From Bradyrhizobium manausense (lineage in GTDB: Bacteria; Pseudomonadota; Alphaproteobacteria; Rhizobiales; Xanthobacteraceae): a stretch of 64,000 nucleotides of DNA. Positions 47,427-56,813 of the stretch are shown one piece after another (position 1 is the first letter of the stretch; every line of letters begins with the position of its first letter). The position numbers were made by a program, and so were the translations under genes. The notes under the pieces are model-generated. The model searched no databases and was not told the origin of the DNA. It saw nothing but the letters and a program-made list of their open reading frames with translations. The DNA lies in assembly GCF_018131105.1 (NCBI RefSeq), contig NZ_JAFCJI010000001.1:2108001-2172000 (forward strand), in the 5' to 3' direction.

Positions 47427-49076
47427 TCACGCCGTGATGGCCTTGGCCGAGCCAACCTCATTGCGCAGCAGGAATTTCTGGATCTTGCCCGTCGACGTCT
47501 TCGGGATTGGTCCGAACAGAACAGCCTTCGGCGTCTTGAAGCCGCTCATATGCGTGCGGCAGAAGGCGATGATGTCAGCCTCGGTCGCGCTCGCGCCGTC
47601 CTTGAGTTCGACGAAGGCGCAGGGCACTTCGCCCCATTTCGGATCGGGTTTTGCGACCACGGCGGCGAACAGCACGGCCGGGTGCTTGTAGAGGATGTCC
47701 TCGACCTCCACCGATGAAATGTTCTCGCCGCCGGAGATGATGATGTCCTTGGAGCGGTCCTTGATCGTGACGTAACCGTGCGCGTCGAGCACACCGAGAT
47801 CGCCGGTGTGAAACCAGCCACCTTCGAACGCCTCCCTGGTCGCTTTCTCGTTCTTGAGATAGCCCTTCATCACGATGTTGCCGCGGAACATGACCTCGCC
47901 GATGGTCTCGCCGTCGCGCGGCACCTCCTGCATGGTCTGGGGATCGATGACGGTGACGCCTTCCTCGAGCGGGTAGGGCACGCCCTGCCGGCGTTTCATC
48001 GTCGCGCGCTCGGCAGCGGGAAGCTCGTCCCAGCCGGGCTGCTCGGCGCAGACGGAGGCGGGGCCGTAGACCTCGGTCAGGCCGTAGACATGCGTGAGCT
48101 TGATGCCGATGCTTTCGGCGCCTTCGAGCACCGCAACGGGCGGCGCGGCGCCCGCGATCAGGCCGACGACGCGGCGGGCCGCCTTGCCCTTGGGCGCATC
48201 GGGCGCATTGATCAGCGTGTTGTAGACGATCGGCGCGCCGCACATGTGGGTGACGCCGTGCTGCTTGATGAGCTCGAAGATCCTGGTCGGCTCGACCTTG
48301 CGCAAGCAGACATTGATGCCGGCGGCGGCTGCGAGCGTCCAGGGAAAGCACCAGCCGTTGCAGTGAAACATCGGCAGCGTCCAGAGATAAACCGGATGCT
48401 GACCGAGATTGCCGGCGAGGATGTTGCTGACGGCGTTGAGATAGGCGCCGCGATGATGGGTGACGACGCCCTTGGGATTGCCTGTGGTGCCCGAGGTGTA
48501 GCTGAGCGCGATCGCGTTCCATTCGTCCTGCGGTGGGATCGCCGCGAAGTTCGGATCGCCTTGGACGACTGCCGCTTCGTACTCGATCTCGCCGATGCGC
48601 TTGCCGCCCTTGAAGGCGGCATCGTCGACGTCGATCACGAGCGGCCTTGGCCCGCTCATCTGCGCCAGCGCATCGGTGATCACGCCGGAAAATTCGGGAT
48701 CGACCAGAATGATTTTTGCGCCGCCATGATCGAGCTGAAACGCGATCGAGGGCGCATCGAGGCGGATGTTGAGCGCGTTGAGCACGGCACCGGTCATGGG
48801 GACCGCGAAATGCGCCTCGTTCATCGCCGGAATGTTCGGCAGCATCGCCGCGACGGTATCGCCGATGCCGATGCCCTTGCCGGCAAGATAGGAGGCGAAG
48901 CGCCTGCAGCGCTCGTGCGTTTCGGCCCAGCTGAAGCTGCGGCCCTCATAGACCGTGCTGATGTGATCCGGATACACCGCGGCGCTGCGCGCGAGAAAGC
49001 TCAGGGGTGACAGCGGCACGTAATTGGCGGGGGTCTTGTCGAGGCCGATATTGTACTGGTTCTGCTGATCGCTCAT
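47427..49076 (-). CDS. Acyl-CoA synthetase (AMP-forming)
   Basis: 549 residues of the ANL superfamily. P-loop-like ALSYTSGTTGNPKGVVTHH, ADP-forming motif YGLTEVYG, hinge region WFHTGDLGVLD and C-terminal Lys in PKTSTGKIQKFLLR. ATG 49076 has AGGAGG 6 bases upstream and is preferred over the GTG two codons earlier. It lies 26 bp after a TRAP transporter permease, so the substrate is probably a carboxylic acid imported by that TRAP. Fatty, aromatic and thio-acids are all possible. Confidence 0.9.
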   Translation of the reverse strand: MSDQQNQYNIGLDKTPANYVPLSPLSFLARSAAVYPDHISTVYEGRSFSWAETHERCRRFASYLAGKGIGIGDTVAAMLPNIPAMNEAHFAVPMTGAVLNALNIRLDAPSIAFQLDHGGAKIILVDPEFSGVITDALAQMSGPRPLVIDVDDAAFKGGKRIGEIEYEAAVVQGDPNFAAIPPQDEWNAIALSYTSGTTGNPKGVVTHHRGAYLNAVSNILAGNLGQHPVYLWTLPMFHCNGWCFPWTLAAAAGINVCLRKVEPTRIFELIKQHGVTHMCGAPIVYNTLINAPDAPKGKAARRVVGLIAGAAPPVAVLEGAESIGIKLTHVYGLTEVYGPASVCAEQPGWDELPAAERATMKRRQGVPYPLEEGVTVIDPQTMQEVPRDGETIGEVMFRGNIVMKGYLKNEKATREAFEGGWFHTGDLGVLDAHGYVTIKDRSKDIIISGGENISSVEVEDILYKHPAVLFAAVVAKPDPKWGEVPCAFVELKDGASATEADIIAFCRTHMSGFKTPKAVLFGPIPKTSTGKIQKFLLRNEVGSAKAITA

Positions 49077-49102
49077 CGACACCCTCCTTGACGCAACGCG
49101 GT

Positions 49103-50992
49103 TTACAGGAATCCGATCGAGATCCAGGGGAAGACCGCAACGACGATCAATCCGACCAGCAGCGCCAGCAGGTAACCCCAGATCGGCCTGATGCCCTCGG
49201 CCGGCTCGACGCGTCCAATGGCACAGGCGGCATAATAGCCGACGCCGAACGGCGGCGCGAATAACCCGATACCCATCGCCAGAATGATGATCATGGCGTA
49301 GTGCACTTCATGCACGCCGACGGCGCGGGCGATCGGAAACAGCAGCGGCCCGAACAGCACGATCGCAGGAATGCCTTCCAGCACGCTGCCGAGGATGGTG
49401 AAGGCCAGGATGGACACGGCGATAAAGGTCGCAGCGCCGCCCGGCAGGCCGGTCATGGCGGAGGCCAGCGAGTGTGAGAAGCCCGATTGCGTCAGGCCCC
49501 AGGCCATGCCGGTGGCCGTGCCGATGATCAGCAGGATCGCACCCGACAGCGCGGCCGTCTCGACCAGCATCGGAAACAGCCGCCGCCAGTCAAAGCGGCG
49601 GTAGATGATCAGGCCGACGAGGGCGCCGTAGACGATGCCGATGGTGGAGACTTCGGTGGCGGTCGCAATGCCCTCGACGACGGCGTAGCGGATCACGAAG
49701 GGCAGCGCGAGCGCGGGCAGGGCGATGACGAAGGTCTTGCCGATCTCGGACGCGGTGGCGCGTCGAACATGGCTCATGTCCTCGTGGCGATAGCGCCACC
49801 ACACCAGCGTGCAGAGCGTGAGCGCAAGCACGACGCCAGGCAGCAGGCCGCCGGTGAACAGGGCGGCAATCGAGACGCCAGTGACCGAACCGATCGTGAT
49901 CAGCACCAGGCTCGGCGGGATGGTTTCAGTCTGGGCGCCGGTCGCCGCAAGCAGCGCGACGAGATCGCCGGGCTTGGCGCCACGCTGTTTCATCTCCGGG
50001 AACAGCACGGGCGCGACCGCAGCCATGTCGGCAGCCTTGGCGCCGGAAATGCCGGAGACCAGATACATGGCGCCGACCAGCACGTAATGCAGACCGCCGC
50101 GGACATGGCCGAGCAGGCTAGCCAGGAACGCCACCATGGCCCGCGCCATGCCGGTCATCTCGATCAGCAGGCCCAGGAACACGAAGAGCGGCACCGACAG
50201 CAGGATGAGGTGGCTCATGCCCTCGTCCATCCGTCCGACCAGGACCATGACCGGCGTATGCGTGGTCAGCGCCAGATAGCCGAAGATCGCAAGGCCAAAG
50301 CCGAACGCAATGGGAACCCCGGCGAAGACGCAAAAGCCGGCGACGCCGACGAAGAAGATGAGGAGGTTGAGATTGCCGAGCGGCCGCAGGTAGGGCTGTG
50401 CCAGCCAGAACAGCCCGGCGACGACAGCGACCGTCAGCGCGGCCGTCAGCACCATCCGGTAGTCGGCCGCGCGCATGAGACGCAGCAAGGCAAAGGCCGC
50501 CATCAGGCAGATGCCGACCGGCAGCGCGACGGCGCGCCACATGTTCGAGATCTGGAGCGCCGGCGTGGTGATGAAGCTCTCTTCGTAGGCGTAGTCGTAG
50601 GCCGGCCAGACGATCAGCGCGAGGAAAACCAGCGCGGCAGAGACCGACACGAGATCGAGCCAGGCTCGCGTCGCGGGTCCTGTGCTCGCAACGATCGCGG
50701 TCATGCGCATGTGCTCGGAGCGGCGGAACGCCACCGCGGCGCCGAGCATTGCCAGCCACAGGAACAGGATCGAGGCGAGCTCGTCGGACCAGATCAACGG
50801 CCGGTGCAGGCCGTAGCGCGCGACCACACCGGCAAACAGGATCGCGATCTCGGCGACGACCAGGATCGCCGCAGGAATTTCGACGGCGAGCCCTAGAATG
50901 CGCTCCAGCGAGGCCAGCCATGAAGGTCGGCGAGGGGACTGAACAGCCACCTCGCCCACCATTTCGGTCACCTGAACCTCGACATGAGCCAT
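49103..50992 (-). CDS. TRAP transporter fused permease (DctQM)
   Basis: 629 residues. The first about 180 residues are a DctQ-like small subunit with four helices (IWSDELASILFLWLAMLGAA), linked by extra helices (LTAALTVAVVAGLFWLAQP) to a complete DctM-like large subunit from about 215 (with MDEGMSHLILLSVPLFVFLG, SGISGAKAADMAAVAPVLFP and GIGLFAPPFGVGYYAACAIG). Works with the DctP gene 15 bp upstream. Confidence 0.9.
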   Translation of the reverse strand: MAHVEVQVTEMVGEVAVQSPRRPSWLASLERILGLAVEIPAAILVVAEIAILFAGVVARYGLHRPLIWSDELASILFLWLAMLGAAVAFRRSEHMRMTAIVASTGPATRAWLDLVSVSAALVFLALIVWPAYDYAYEESFITTPALQISNMWRAVALPVGICLMAAFALLRLMRAADYRMVLTAALTVAVVAGLFWLAQPYLRPLGNLNLLIFFVGVAGFCVFAGVPIAFGFGLAIFGYLALTTHTPVMVLVGRMDEGMSHLILLSVPLFVFLGLLIEMTGMARAMVAFLASLLGHVRGGLHYVLVGAMYLVSGISGAKAADMAAVAPVLFPEMKQRGAKPGDLVALLAATGAQTETIPPSLVLITIGSVTGVSIAALFTGGLLPGVVLALTLCTLVWWRYRHEDMSHVRRATASEIGKTFVIALPALALPFVIRYAVVEGIATATEVSTIGIVYGALVGLIIYRRFDWRRLFPMLVETAALSGAILLIIGTATGMAWGLTQSGFSHSLASAMTGLPGGAATFIAVSILAFTILGSVLEGIPAIVLFGPLLFPIARAVGVHEVHYAMIIILAMGIGLFAPPFGVGYYAACAIGRVEPAEGIRPIWGYLLALLVGLIVVAVFPWISIGFL

Positions 50993-51007
50993 GACGGCTC
51001 CAACGCG

Positions 51008-52027
51008 TTACGACAGCTTGCCGACGGCCTTTTCCAGGAGGTCCCAGGCCTGCTCGCCATATTTGCCCTTCCATTCGGCATAGAAGCCGGCAGCCCGCAG
51101 CTTGTCGCGGAATGGCGCGACCGTGGGCTGGTTGAAGGTCAGGCCCTTGCCAGCGAGCTCCTGCTGGAGGTTGGCGTTCAGCTTGGCGGTATCCTCACGT
51201 TCCTTGATGGCGGCGGCGTTGATGTTCTTGGCGACGACGGCGCGCACGTCTTGCGGAAGCTTTTCCCAGGCTCTCCGGTTGGCCAGGAACCAGAAGCCGT
51301 CCCACATGTGGTTGGTCAGCGAGCAGTATTTTTGTACCTCGTAGAGCTTTGCCGTCGAGATGATCGCCAGCGGGTTCTCCTGGCCTTCGACGATCTTGGT
51401 CTGGAGCGCGGAATAAACCTCGGCGAAATTGATCGAGGCGGGGGCTGCGTCGAACGCCTTGAACATCGAGGTCCACAGCGGCGACACCGGCACTCGGATC
51501 TTGAAGCCCTTGAGGTCGTCGGGACCGGTGATGGGCTTGGTTGACGACGTGGTCTGGCGGAAGCCGTTGTCCCAGATCTTGTCCATGACCTCGAGACCGG
51601 ACTTCTTGATCTCGCCACGGACGTAGGCTCCGAGGTCGCCATCCATGGCCTTCCAGACCGTGTCATAGTCCGGGAATGCGAAGCCGATGCCGTTGATGGA
51701 CGCCGCCGGCACCAGGGTCGACAGGATCAGGCCGGACAGCGTGAAGAACTCGACGCCGCCGGACCGGATCTGGCTGAGCATGTCGGTGTCGGAACCGAGC
51801 TGGTTGTTCGGGAAGATCTGAAGGTCGAACTTGCCGTTGGTCTCGCTCTTGATCGCCGCGGCCATCTCCTTGGCGCGGGCATTCATCGGGTGCGAGTCAG
51901 GCAGGTTGTTGGCGTATTTGTAGGAGAACTCGGCGGCCTGGGCCCGGGCCACATAGGGCGCGCTGACGCCGCCAAAGACGGCGGTCGCGGCGGAGGCCTT
52001 GAGAAGCGTGCGGCGGGAAAAACTCAT
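51008..52027 (-). CDS. TRAP transporter substrate-binding protein DctP (Tat-type signal)
   Basis: 339 residues. N-terminus MSFSRRTLLKASAATAVFGG has twin arginines, indicating Tat export, ending at ARA/AEF. DctP fold: YKYANNLPDSHPMNARAKEM, LQIFPNNQLGSDTDMLSQIR, FKIRVPVSPLWTSMFKAFDA with the conserved Arg that binds the substrate carboxylate, and VYSALQTKIVEGQENPL. First gene of the DctP-DctQM-ligase operon. Confidence 0.9.
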   Translation of the reverse strand: MSFSRRTLLKASAATAVFGGVSAPYVARAQAAEFSYKYANNLPDSHPMNARAKEMAAAIKSETNGKFDLQIFPNNQLGSDTDMLSQIRSGGVEFFTLSGLILSTLVPAASINGIGFAFPDYDTVWKAMDGDLGAYVRGEIKKSGLEVMDKIWDNGFRQTTSSTKPITGPDDLKGFKIRVPVSPLWTSMFKAFDAAPASINFAEVYSALQTKIVEGQENPLAIISTAKLYEVQKYCSLTNHMWDGFWFLANRRAWEKLPQDVRAVVAKNINAAAIKEREDTAKLNANLQQELAGKGLTFNQPTVAPFRDKLRAAGFYAEWKGKYGEQAWDLLEKAVGKLS

Positions 52028-52498
52028 GGGGTCTGCTTCCTCGGAAGTTTGTTCTTGTTGTGAGATGCAAACCTATACGGACGTCTGGTCAGCAGTCATC
52101 TGCGATCTCGCGAAGCTCGCTTATTGCAGCCGAACAAGGTCGCGGCAATATCGGCTTTCAGACGAGGCCGCCGGTGCGTGGGTCGGTGGATCGATGCTCA
52201 GGTCAGGACGGCGAGAAAGCCGCATCAGTGAAGCTGTGATGGCAAGAGCTTGGCCTAAATAACTGATCTAATTGGGTATAAATATATTCCATAATATACC
52301 TTATGCGAATTACGGATATGGGCGTGCGGACAAGCCAGGCTGGACCGAGTCCTACATACAACCCCGCTCCCGGCTCATATCCGCTTGCTGCCCCTCATCG
52401 GATCAGTGCGGCCTGGAGCACTCCACGCCGTACCGGAATCACTCGAGAACAAAACAGTCGCCGGGACGGTTTCGGCCAAGCCGATTGAGGCAAAGGCG
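52028..52498. other. Intergenic region between two TRAP clusters
   Basis: About 470 bp upstream of the DctP gene. The stretch 52262-52310 is A/T-rich with an inverted repeat (52275-52300). No supported gene. Confidence 0.5.
52275..52300. promoter_or_regulatory. Inverted repeat in A/T-rich promoter region
   Basis: GGTATA-N14-TATACC within A/T-rich DNA about 250 bp upstream of the DctP start. It could be an operator for the TRAP-ligase operon, but spacing between arms is wide and no second copy was seen. Confidence 0.35.
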
Positions 52499-53155
52499 TC
52501 AGCCGAAATCCGCGATGCGGGCGTCGAGTGCGAACATGCTTTGATAGATTTCAGGCGCGCTCGCACGGCCGAGGACGTCAGGCGCGATCGTGCGGGCTTG
52601 CTCCAAGGCGGTCCGCAATGCGGCTCGGTCCAGCGCCTCGATCAGCAGAAGGCCCGAGAAGAAACCCTCATCCTTGCGCATGCCTTTTTCCGTCGTCGGC
52701 ACCGATGTCCGGGCCTCGTCGGTTGCTCCGATCTGCACGGCGGCGATGCCGTCGCGGGCCACGAGCGCCTCGGCCAGTTCTTCGGGACGCTCGGGCAGGG
52801 TCTCCACCCGCAGGGCCATGATCGTGGCCCCCTCGCCGCGCCCTGCCCGCGTGACCATGGTGCCGCCGCCCCGGATGAAATTGCCGAGCCTTGGCATGAT
52901 GCGCTGTGACCATGGCGTCGGCGCGTTGAGGCGCGCCAGATAGGCTTGGCCATCGAGGACCGCGGGTGCTTCCAGCTCGTACAGGATGAAGAAGCGATTG
53001 ACGTCGTCACGCGTCGCGCAGAACACGCGCGATGCCAAAAACCCGGGGGTCGTGACGCGTTCGGTGGTGTGCTCGCGCGTCAGCCAGTGCCGGTAATCGG
53101 TCAGATCCTGCGCCGCCACGTCGCTCCAGATGGCGAGAAATCCCGATCCGCGCAT
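52499..53155 (-). CDS. Hypothetical protein of the TRAP/AroQ catabolic cluster
   Basis: 218 residues, no signal peptide. N-terminal half GFLAIWSDVAAQDLTDYRHW, VTTPGFLASRVFCATRDDVN and FFILYELEAPAVLDGQAYLA, like EthD/dimeric alpha-beta barrel proteins that handle aromatic or small acids; the C-terminal half (MALRVETLPERPEELAEALV) repeats the same strand-helix rhythm. ATG 53155 follows GGGAGAGCGGG. It lies 14 bp after the AroQ-like gene. Function unknown. Confidence 0.65.
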   Translation of the reverse strand: MRGSGFLAIWSDVAAQDLTDYRHWLTREHTTERVTTPGFLASRVFCATRDDVNRFFILYELEAPAVLDGQAYLARLNAPTPWSQRIMPRLGNFIRGGGTMVTRAGRGEGATIMALRVETLPERPEELAEALVARDGIAAVQIGATDEARTSVPTTEKGMRKDEGFFSGLLLIEALDRAALRTALEQARTIAPDVLGRASAPEIYQSMFALDARIADFG

Positions 53156-53169
53156 CCCGCTCTCCCTGA

Positions 53170-53664
53170 TTAGGCCTTGCCTGCCGCCGCAAGCCCGTGA
53201 AGAGCCGGCGGGACCGTCTCGGGCAATTGTCCAAGCCGCTGAACGGCCGCCAGCATCGCGGCGAGATACCCGTACGGGCCGAGGCCGCAAATGACGGCCG
53301 TGCAGGCGCTCGATGTGATCGAGTGGCGATGCAGCTCGTCGCGCGCGTGAATGTTCGAGATATGCAACTCGATCTTCACGCCGTCGAAGATCTTCAGCGC
53401 ATCGATCAGCGCGATCGACGTGAAGGAATAGGCGGCCGGGTTGATGATGATCGCATCCGCCTTGCCATGGGCGGACTGGATCAGGCTGACGAGTTCGCCC
53501 TCCATGTTGGACTGATGGAACGAAATCGAGACGCCGAGCTGGGCGGCCAGCGCCTGACAGCTCGCCTCGATCTCCGTCAGCGTCGTCCGGCCGTAAATGT
53601 GCGGCTCCCTTATGCCCAGAAAATTGAGGTTTGGCCCGTTGAGGATCATGATTTTCGCGGCCAT
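53170..53664 (-). CDS. Type II 3-dehydroquinate dehydratase-like protein (divergent)
   Basis: 164 residues. MILNGPNLNFLGIREPHIYG keeps the catalytic Arg and Tyr. Later motifs differ from biosynthetic AroQ: QSNMEGELV where QSNHEGEL is usual, and NPAAYSFTSIALIDAL where NPGAYTHTSVALRDAL is usual, so the His after NPxAY is Phe and the later Arg is Ile. ELHISNIHARDELHRHS is retained. ATG 53664 has GGAGCAGGG upstream. Placed between a TRAP permease and an unknown enzyme, a catabolic role is likely; substrate may not be dehydroquinate. Confidence 0.8.
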   Translation of the reverse strand: MAAKIMILNGPNLNFLGIREPHIYGRTTLTEIEASCQALAAQLGVSISFHQSNMEGELVSLIQSAHGKADAIIINPAAYSFTSIALIDALKIFDGVKIELHISNIHARDELHRHSITSSACTAVICGLGPYGYLAAMLAAVQRLGQLPETVPPALHGLAAAGKA

Positions 53665-53697
53665 TGCCCTGCTCCGTTGCGTTGTGTCCGGCGCCAC

Positions 53698-54978
53698 TTA
53701 GCCGCCGAACCATTTTGCCGGGATCGTCACCAGTCCCGGAAACAATACCATCGCGAACAGGACGATGAGTTGCGCAATCATGAAGGGCCAGACGCCCTTG
53801 ATGATGTCCTCCATGCTGATCCTGGAGACGCCACAGACGACATTGAGCACGATGCCGACCGGCGGCGTGATCAGGCCGATGGAGTTGTTGATGATGAAGA
53901 GTACGCCGAAATAAACGGGGTCGATATGGGCCGCCTTGACGATTGGCATCAGGATCGGCGTCAGGATCAGGATGGTCGGCGTCATGTCGAGCGCGGTGCC
54001 CACGATCACCACCACGACCATGATCGCGAGCATCAGGATGGTATTGTTCCCCATGAACGGCTTCAGGAGATCCACGACCTGGGCGGAGATTTCGGACACC
54101 GTGATCAGCCAGGACGACACCAGCGCGGCGGCGACGAGGAACATGACGACGCTCGTCGTCACAGCCGACGACACCATTACCGCGTAAACCTCCGACCATT
54201 TCAGCTCGCGATAGATGCAGGTCGCGACGAACAGCGAATAGACGGCGACAACGACGCCCGCCTCGGTCGGCGTGAAGATGCCGAAGCGCAAGCCCACGAT
54301 GATGATGCCGGGCAGCATCAGCGCCCAGAACCCGTCGATGACGGCGTGCGCGATCTCACGTAGCGAGGCCCGCGGCGGCGGCGACAAATTCTCCTTGCGC
54401 ACGACCCAGTACCAGGCGCCGCAGAGGCCCAATCCAAGCAGCAGGCCGGGCACGATTCCGGCCAGAAACAGCTTTGAGATCGACACGTTGGCGGCCACGC
54501 CGAAGATGACGAAGCCGATGCTGGGCGGAATGACGGGGCCGATGACGCCGCCCGCGGCGACGAGACCGGCCGCGTAGGTCTTCTTGTGGCCGGCGGCCAC
54601 CATCATCGGCACCAGCAGCGCGGCGAGCGCGGCCGCGTCCGCGGCTGCGGATCCTGACAGGGATGACAGGATGCAGGCCGCCATGATGGTGACGTAGCCC
54701 AGGCCCCCGCGGAAATGGCCGACCGCAACGAGCGCGACATTGACGATCCGCTTGGCCAAGCCCCCCTTGTTCATGACCTCGCCGGCGAGCATGAAGAACG
54801 GAATGGCCATGAGCGGAAAGCTGTCGGCGCCGTTAATGACGTTCTGCGCCACGATCTGGGCGTCGAACATGTCGATCGTGCTCATCAGGGCGACGCCGCA
54901 GATGAGAAGCGCAAACGCAATCGGCATGCCCAGCGCCATGGCGCCGAGCAGCGAGAACGTGAAGACGGCGATCGTCAT
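53698..54978 (-). CDS. TRAP transporter large permease DctM
   Basis: 426 residues, about 12 helices. Family sequences: ADSFPLMAIPFFMLAGEVMN, SSLSGSAAADAAALAALLVP, GPVIPPSIGFVIFGVAANVS and GLITPPVGIVLNVVCGVSRI. Receives substrate from the DctP at 55565. Its start is 2 bp after the DctQ stop. Confidence 0.93.
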   Translation of the reverse strand: MTIAVFTFSLLGAMALGMPIAFALLICGVALMSTIDMFDAQIVAQNVINGADSFPLMAIPFFMLAGEVMNKGGLAKRIVNVALVAVGHFRGGLGYVTIMAACILSSLSGSAAADAAALAALLVPMMVAAGHKKTYAAGLVAAGGVIGPVIPPSIGFVIFGVAANVSISKLFLAGIVPGLLLGLGLCGAWYWVVRKENLSPPPRASLREIAHAVIDGFWALMLPGIIIVGLRFGIFTPTEAGVVVAVYSLFVATCIYRELKWSEVYAVMVSSAVTTSVVMFLVAAALVSSWLITVSEISAQVVDLLKPFMGNNTILMLAIMVVVVIVGTALDMTPTILILTPILMPIVKAAHIDPVYFGVLFIINNSIGLITPPVGIVLNVVCGVSRISMEDIIKGVWPFMIAQLIVLFAMVLFPGLVTIPAKWFGG

Positions 54979-54979
54979 G

Positions 54980-55489
54980 TCATTGCTCCTCCGATTCCCT
55001 GACGGCCACCATGTCCTCCTCGCTCGCCTGCCCGCTGATCACGCGGTAAAGGTCGTAGAGAAGGATAATCGCGGCCGAAACGCCGAAGATCACGCCGACC
55101 GCGTAGAAGATGCCCATCGAAAGGCCCGTCGCTGGAGCGCGATCATCGATGTTGATGATGGTCTGACGCCAGCTGCCGGAGAGCAGCAGCCAGTCGCCGA
55201 ACAGCATCAGGCAATAGTTGATGACGAAGCAGATGCGCTTGCCGGAGGCCGGCAACATCCGGACCAGACTATCGACGCCAAGATGCGCATGCTCGCGCAA
55301 CGCGACGATGGCGCCGAGGAAGGTCAGCCACACCAGAAGCCAGCGCGACAGTTCCTCGGAAATCGTGATTCCGGAGTTGAAGCCGTATCGCAGCACGACG
55401 TTGCCGAAGACCAGCACCACCATGACCGCGAGACAGGCGGCAATGATGGCCTTCAGAAAGGTGCAATAGAGGTCGAGAGCTCGCGCCAT
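54980..55489 (-). CDS. TRAP transporter small permease DctQ
   Basis: 169 residues with four helices and the conserved ISEELSRWLLVWLTFLGAIV and HAHLGVDSLVRMLP. Partner of the DctM that follows. ATG 55489 reads MARALDLYCTFLKAIIAA. Confidence 0.9.
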   Translation of the reverse strand: MARALDLYCTFLKAIIAACLAVMVVLVFGNVVLRYGFNSGITISEELSRWLLVWLTFLGAIVALREHAHLGVDSLVRMLPASGKRICFVINYCLMLFGDWLLLSGSWRQTIINIDDRAPATGLSMGIFYAVGVIFGVSAAIILLYDLYRVISGQASEEDMVAVRESEEQ

Positions 55490-55564
55490 GCGTGACGTCC
55501 GGGCAATGAGGAGCGTGAGCCGGCCATGGGCCGACTCACGCCGCCTGCGTGATGGAGAGGTCGC

Positions 55565-56584
55565 CTACTTCACGTCCTTGCGGATGCGCTCGACTTCGTC
55601 GTTGAAGAGCTTCACCGTCTCGGGGCGAAGGTTGGCTGCAATCTTGTCCGCGACCGGCTGCGACGTCTTGCGCATGCGCTCGGTCTCCTCAGGCGGGATC
55701 GCGTTGTACTGCATGCCCTTGGCCTGCAATTCCGCGAGCGCCTTTTCGGTCTGAAGGCGCGTCTGCTCCTTCTGATAGCCGCGGCTTTCCTCATAGGCTT
55801 CGTGCATCAGGCGCTGCTCGGTCGGCGACAGCTTGTCCCAGAAAGCCTTGCTCACCAGGATGATGTTCAGCGTGAAGGTGTGATTGGTGGCCGAGACGTA
55901 TTTCTGCACTTCGTAGAACTTGTTCGAGAGAATGACCGTGTAGGGATTCTCCTCGCCGTCGACGGTGCGGGTTTCCAGCGCCGAATAGAGCTCGCCGAAC
56001 GCCATCGGGACCGGATTGGCTTTGAATGCCCCGAAAGTCTCGAGATAGACCGGGTTCGGAATCACGCGGAGCTTGAGCCCGCTGAAATCCTCGAGCCTGG
56101 TGATCGGCCGGGTGCTGTTGGTGACGTTGCGGAAGCCCAATCCCCAGTAGCCAAGACCGATCAGCCCCTTCGACGGCAACGTATCGAGCATCGCCTTGCC
56201 GAATTTGCCGGTCGCGAGCGCGTCGGCCTGCTCGGTCGTGTTGAACAGGAACGGGAAGTCGACAAGGCCGAACTCCGGAATGACTGTTGCGAGCGAAGTC
56301 GTCGAGGCCGACAGCATCTCCTGGGTACCGCCGCGCAGCGCCGATTGCTGTTGCAACTCGTTGCCGAGTTGTGAGGCCGCGAATTCGCGGACCTTCATCT
56401 TGCCCCCGCTCTTTGCCAGCAGGATCTCGGCAAACTTCTGCACGCCAAGGCTGACGGGATGATCGGTGTTGTTCAGGTGCCCCCACCTGATCGTCCGCTC
56501 CTGAATGTCATCGGCGGCGGACGCGCTGACCGTCAGCGCCATGCAGATCGCCGTCGCAGACAGCGCCCGTACCCACAAGCTCAT
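55565..56584 (-). CDS. TRAP transporter substrate-binding protein DctP
   Basis: 339 residues. Sec signal LSATAICMALTVSASA. DctP features: IRWGHLNNTDHPVSLGVQKF, VREFAASQLGNELQQQSALR, LKLRVIPNPVYLETFGAFKA (substrate Arg region) and GELYSALETRTVDGEENPYT. First of the operon DctP-DctQ-DctM-AroQ-like-unknown; divergent from the GntR gene by 229 bp of A/T-rich DNA. Confidence 0.92.
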   Translation of the reverse strand: MSLWVRALSATAICMALTVSASAADDIQERTIRWGHLNNTDHPVSLGVQKFAEILLAKSGGKMKVREFAASQLGNELQQQSALRGGTQEMLSASTTSLATVIPEFGLVDFPFLFNTTEQADALATGKFGKAMLDTLPSKGLIGLGYWGLGFRNVTNSTRPITRLEDFSGLKLRVIPNPVYLETFGAFKANPVPMAFGELYSALETRTVDGEENPYTVILSNKFYEVQKYVSATNHTFTLNIILVSKAFWDKLSPTEQRLMHEAYEESRGYQKEQTRLQTEKALAELQAKGMQYNAIPPEETERMRKTSQPVADKIAANLRPETVKLFNDEVERIRKDVK

Positions 56585-56813
56585 CGTTTCCTCCCTGTTC
56601 CTGAGGGCGCGAACGGCGGCTTAAGCGCTCATTTCCCATACCCTCTGTTTATTTACACATCATACCCCTATTTGAGAGTCAAACGAGATTATTAGTTTCA
56701 TATGAGATTTATATAGATGTCAGATTTCTTGAATTTTCTATCGTGCCGGGCAATATTGATGGTTCGGCCGCCCGTGCGGCGGCTTGCGCCAAGGACAAGC
56801 GGGATCAAAGGGC
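56585..56813. promoter_or_regulatory. A/T-rich divergent promoter region, DctP versus GntR
   Basis: 229 bp, clearly lower in GC than both flanking genes, with TCATATGA (56698-56705) as a short palindrome. Expected to hold the promoters of both operons and a GntR operator, the exact site of which I cannot fix. Confidence 0.5.

Noticed and set aside
49487..50896. 469-codon plus frame opposite the TRAP permease
   Set aside because: Low-complexity Gln/Arg/Asp/His composition typical of antisense of membrane-protein genes.
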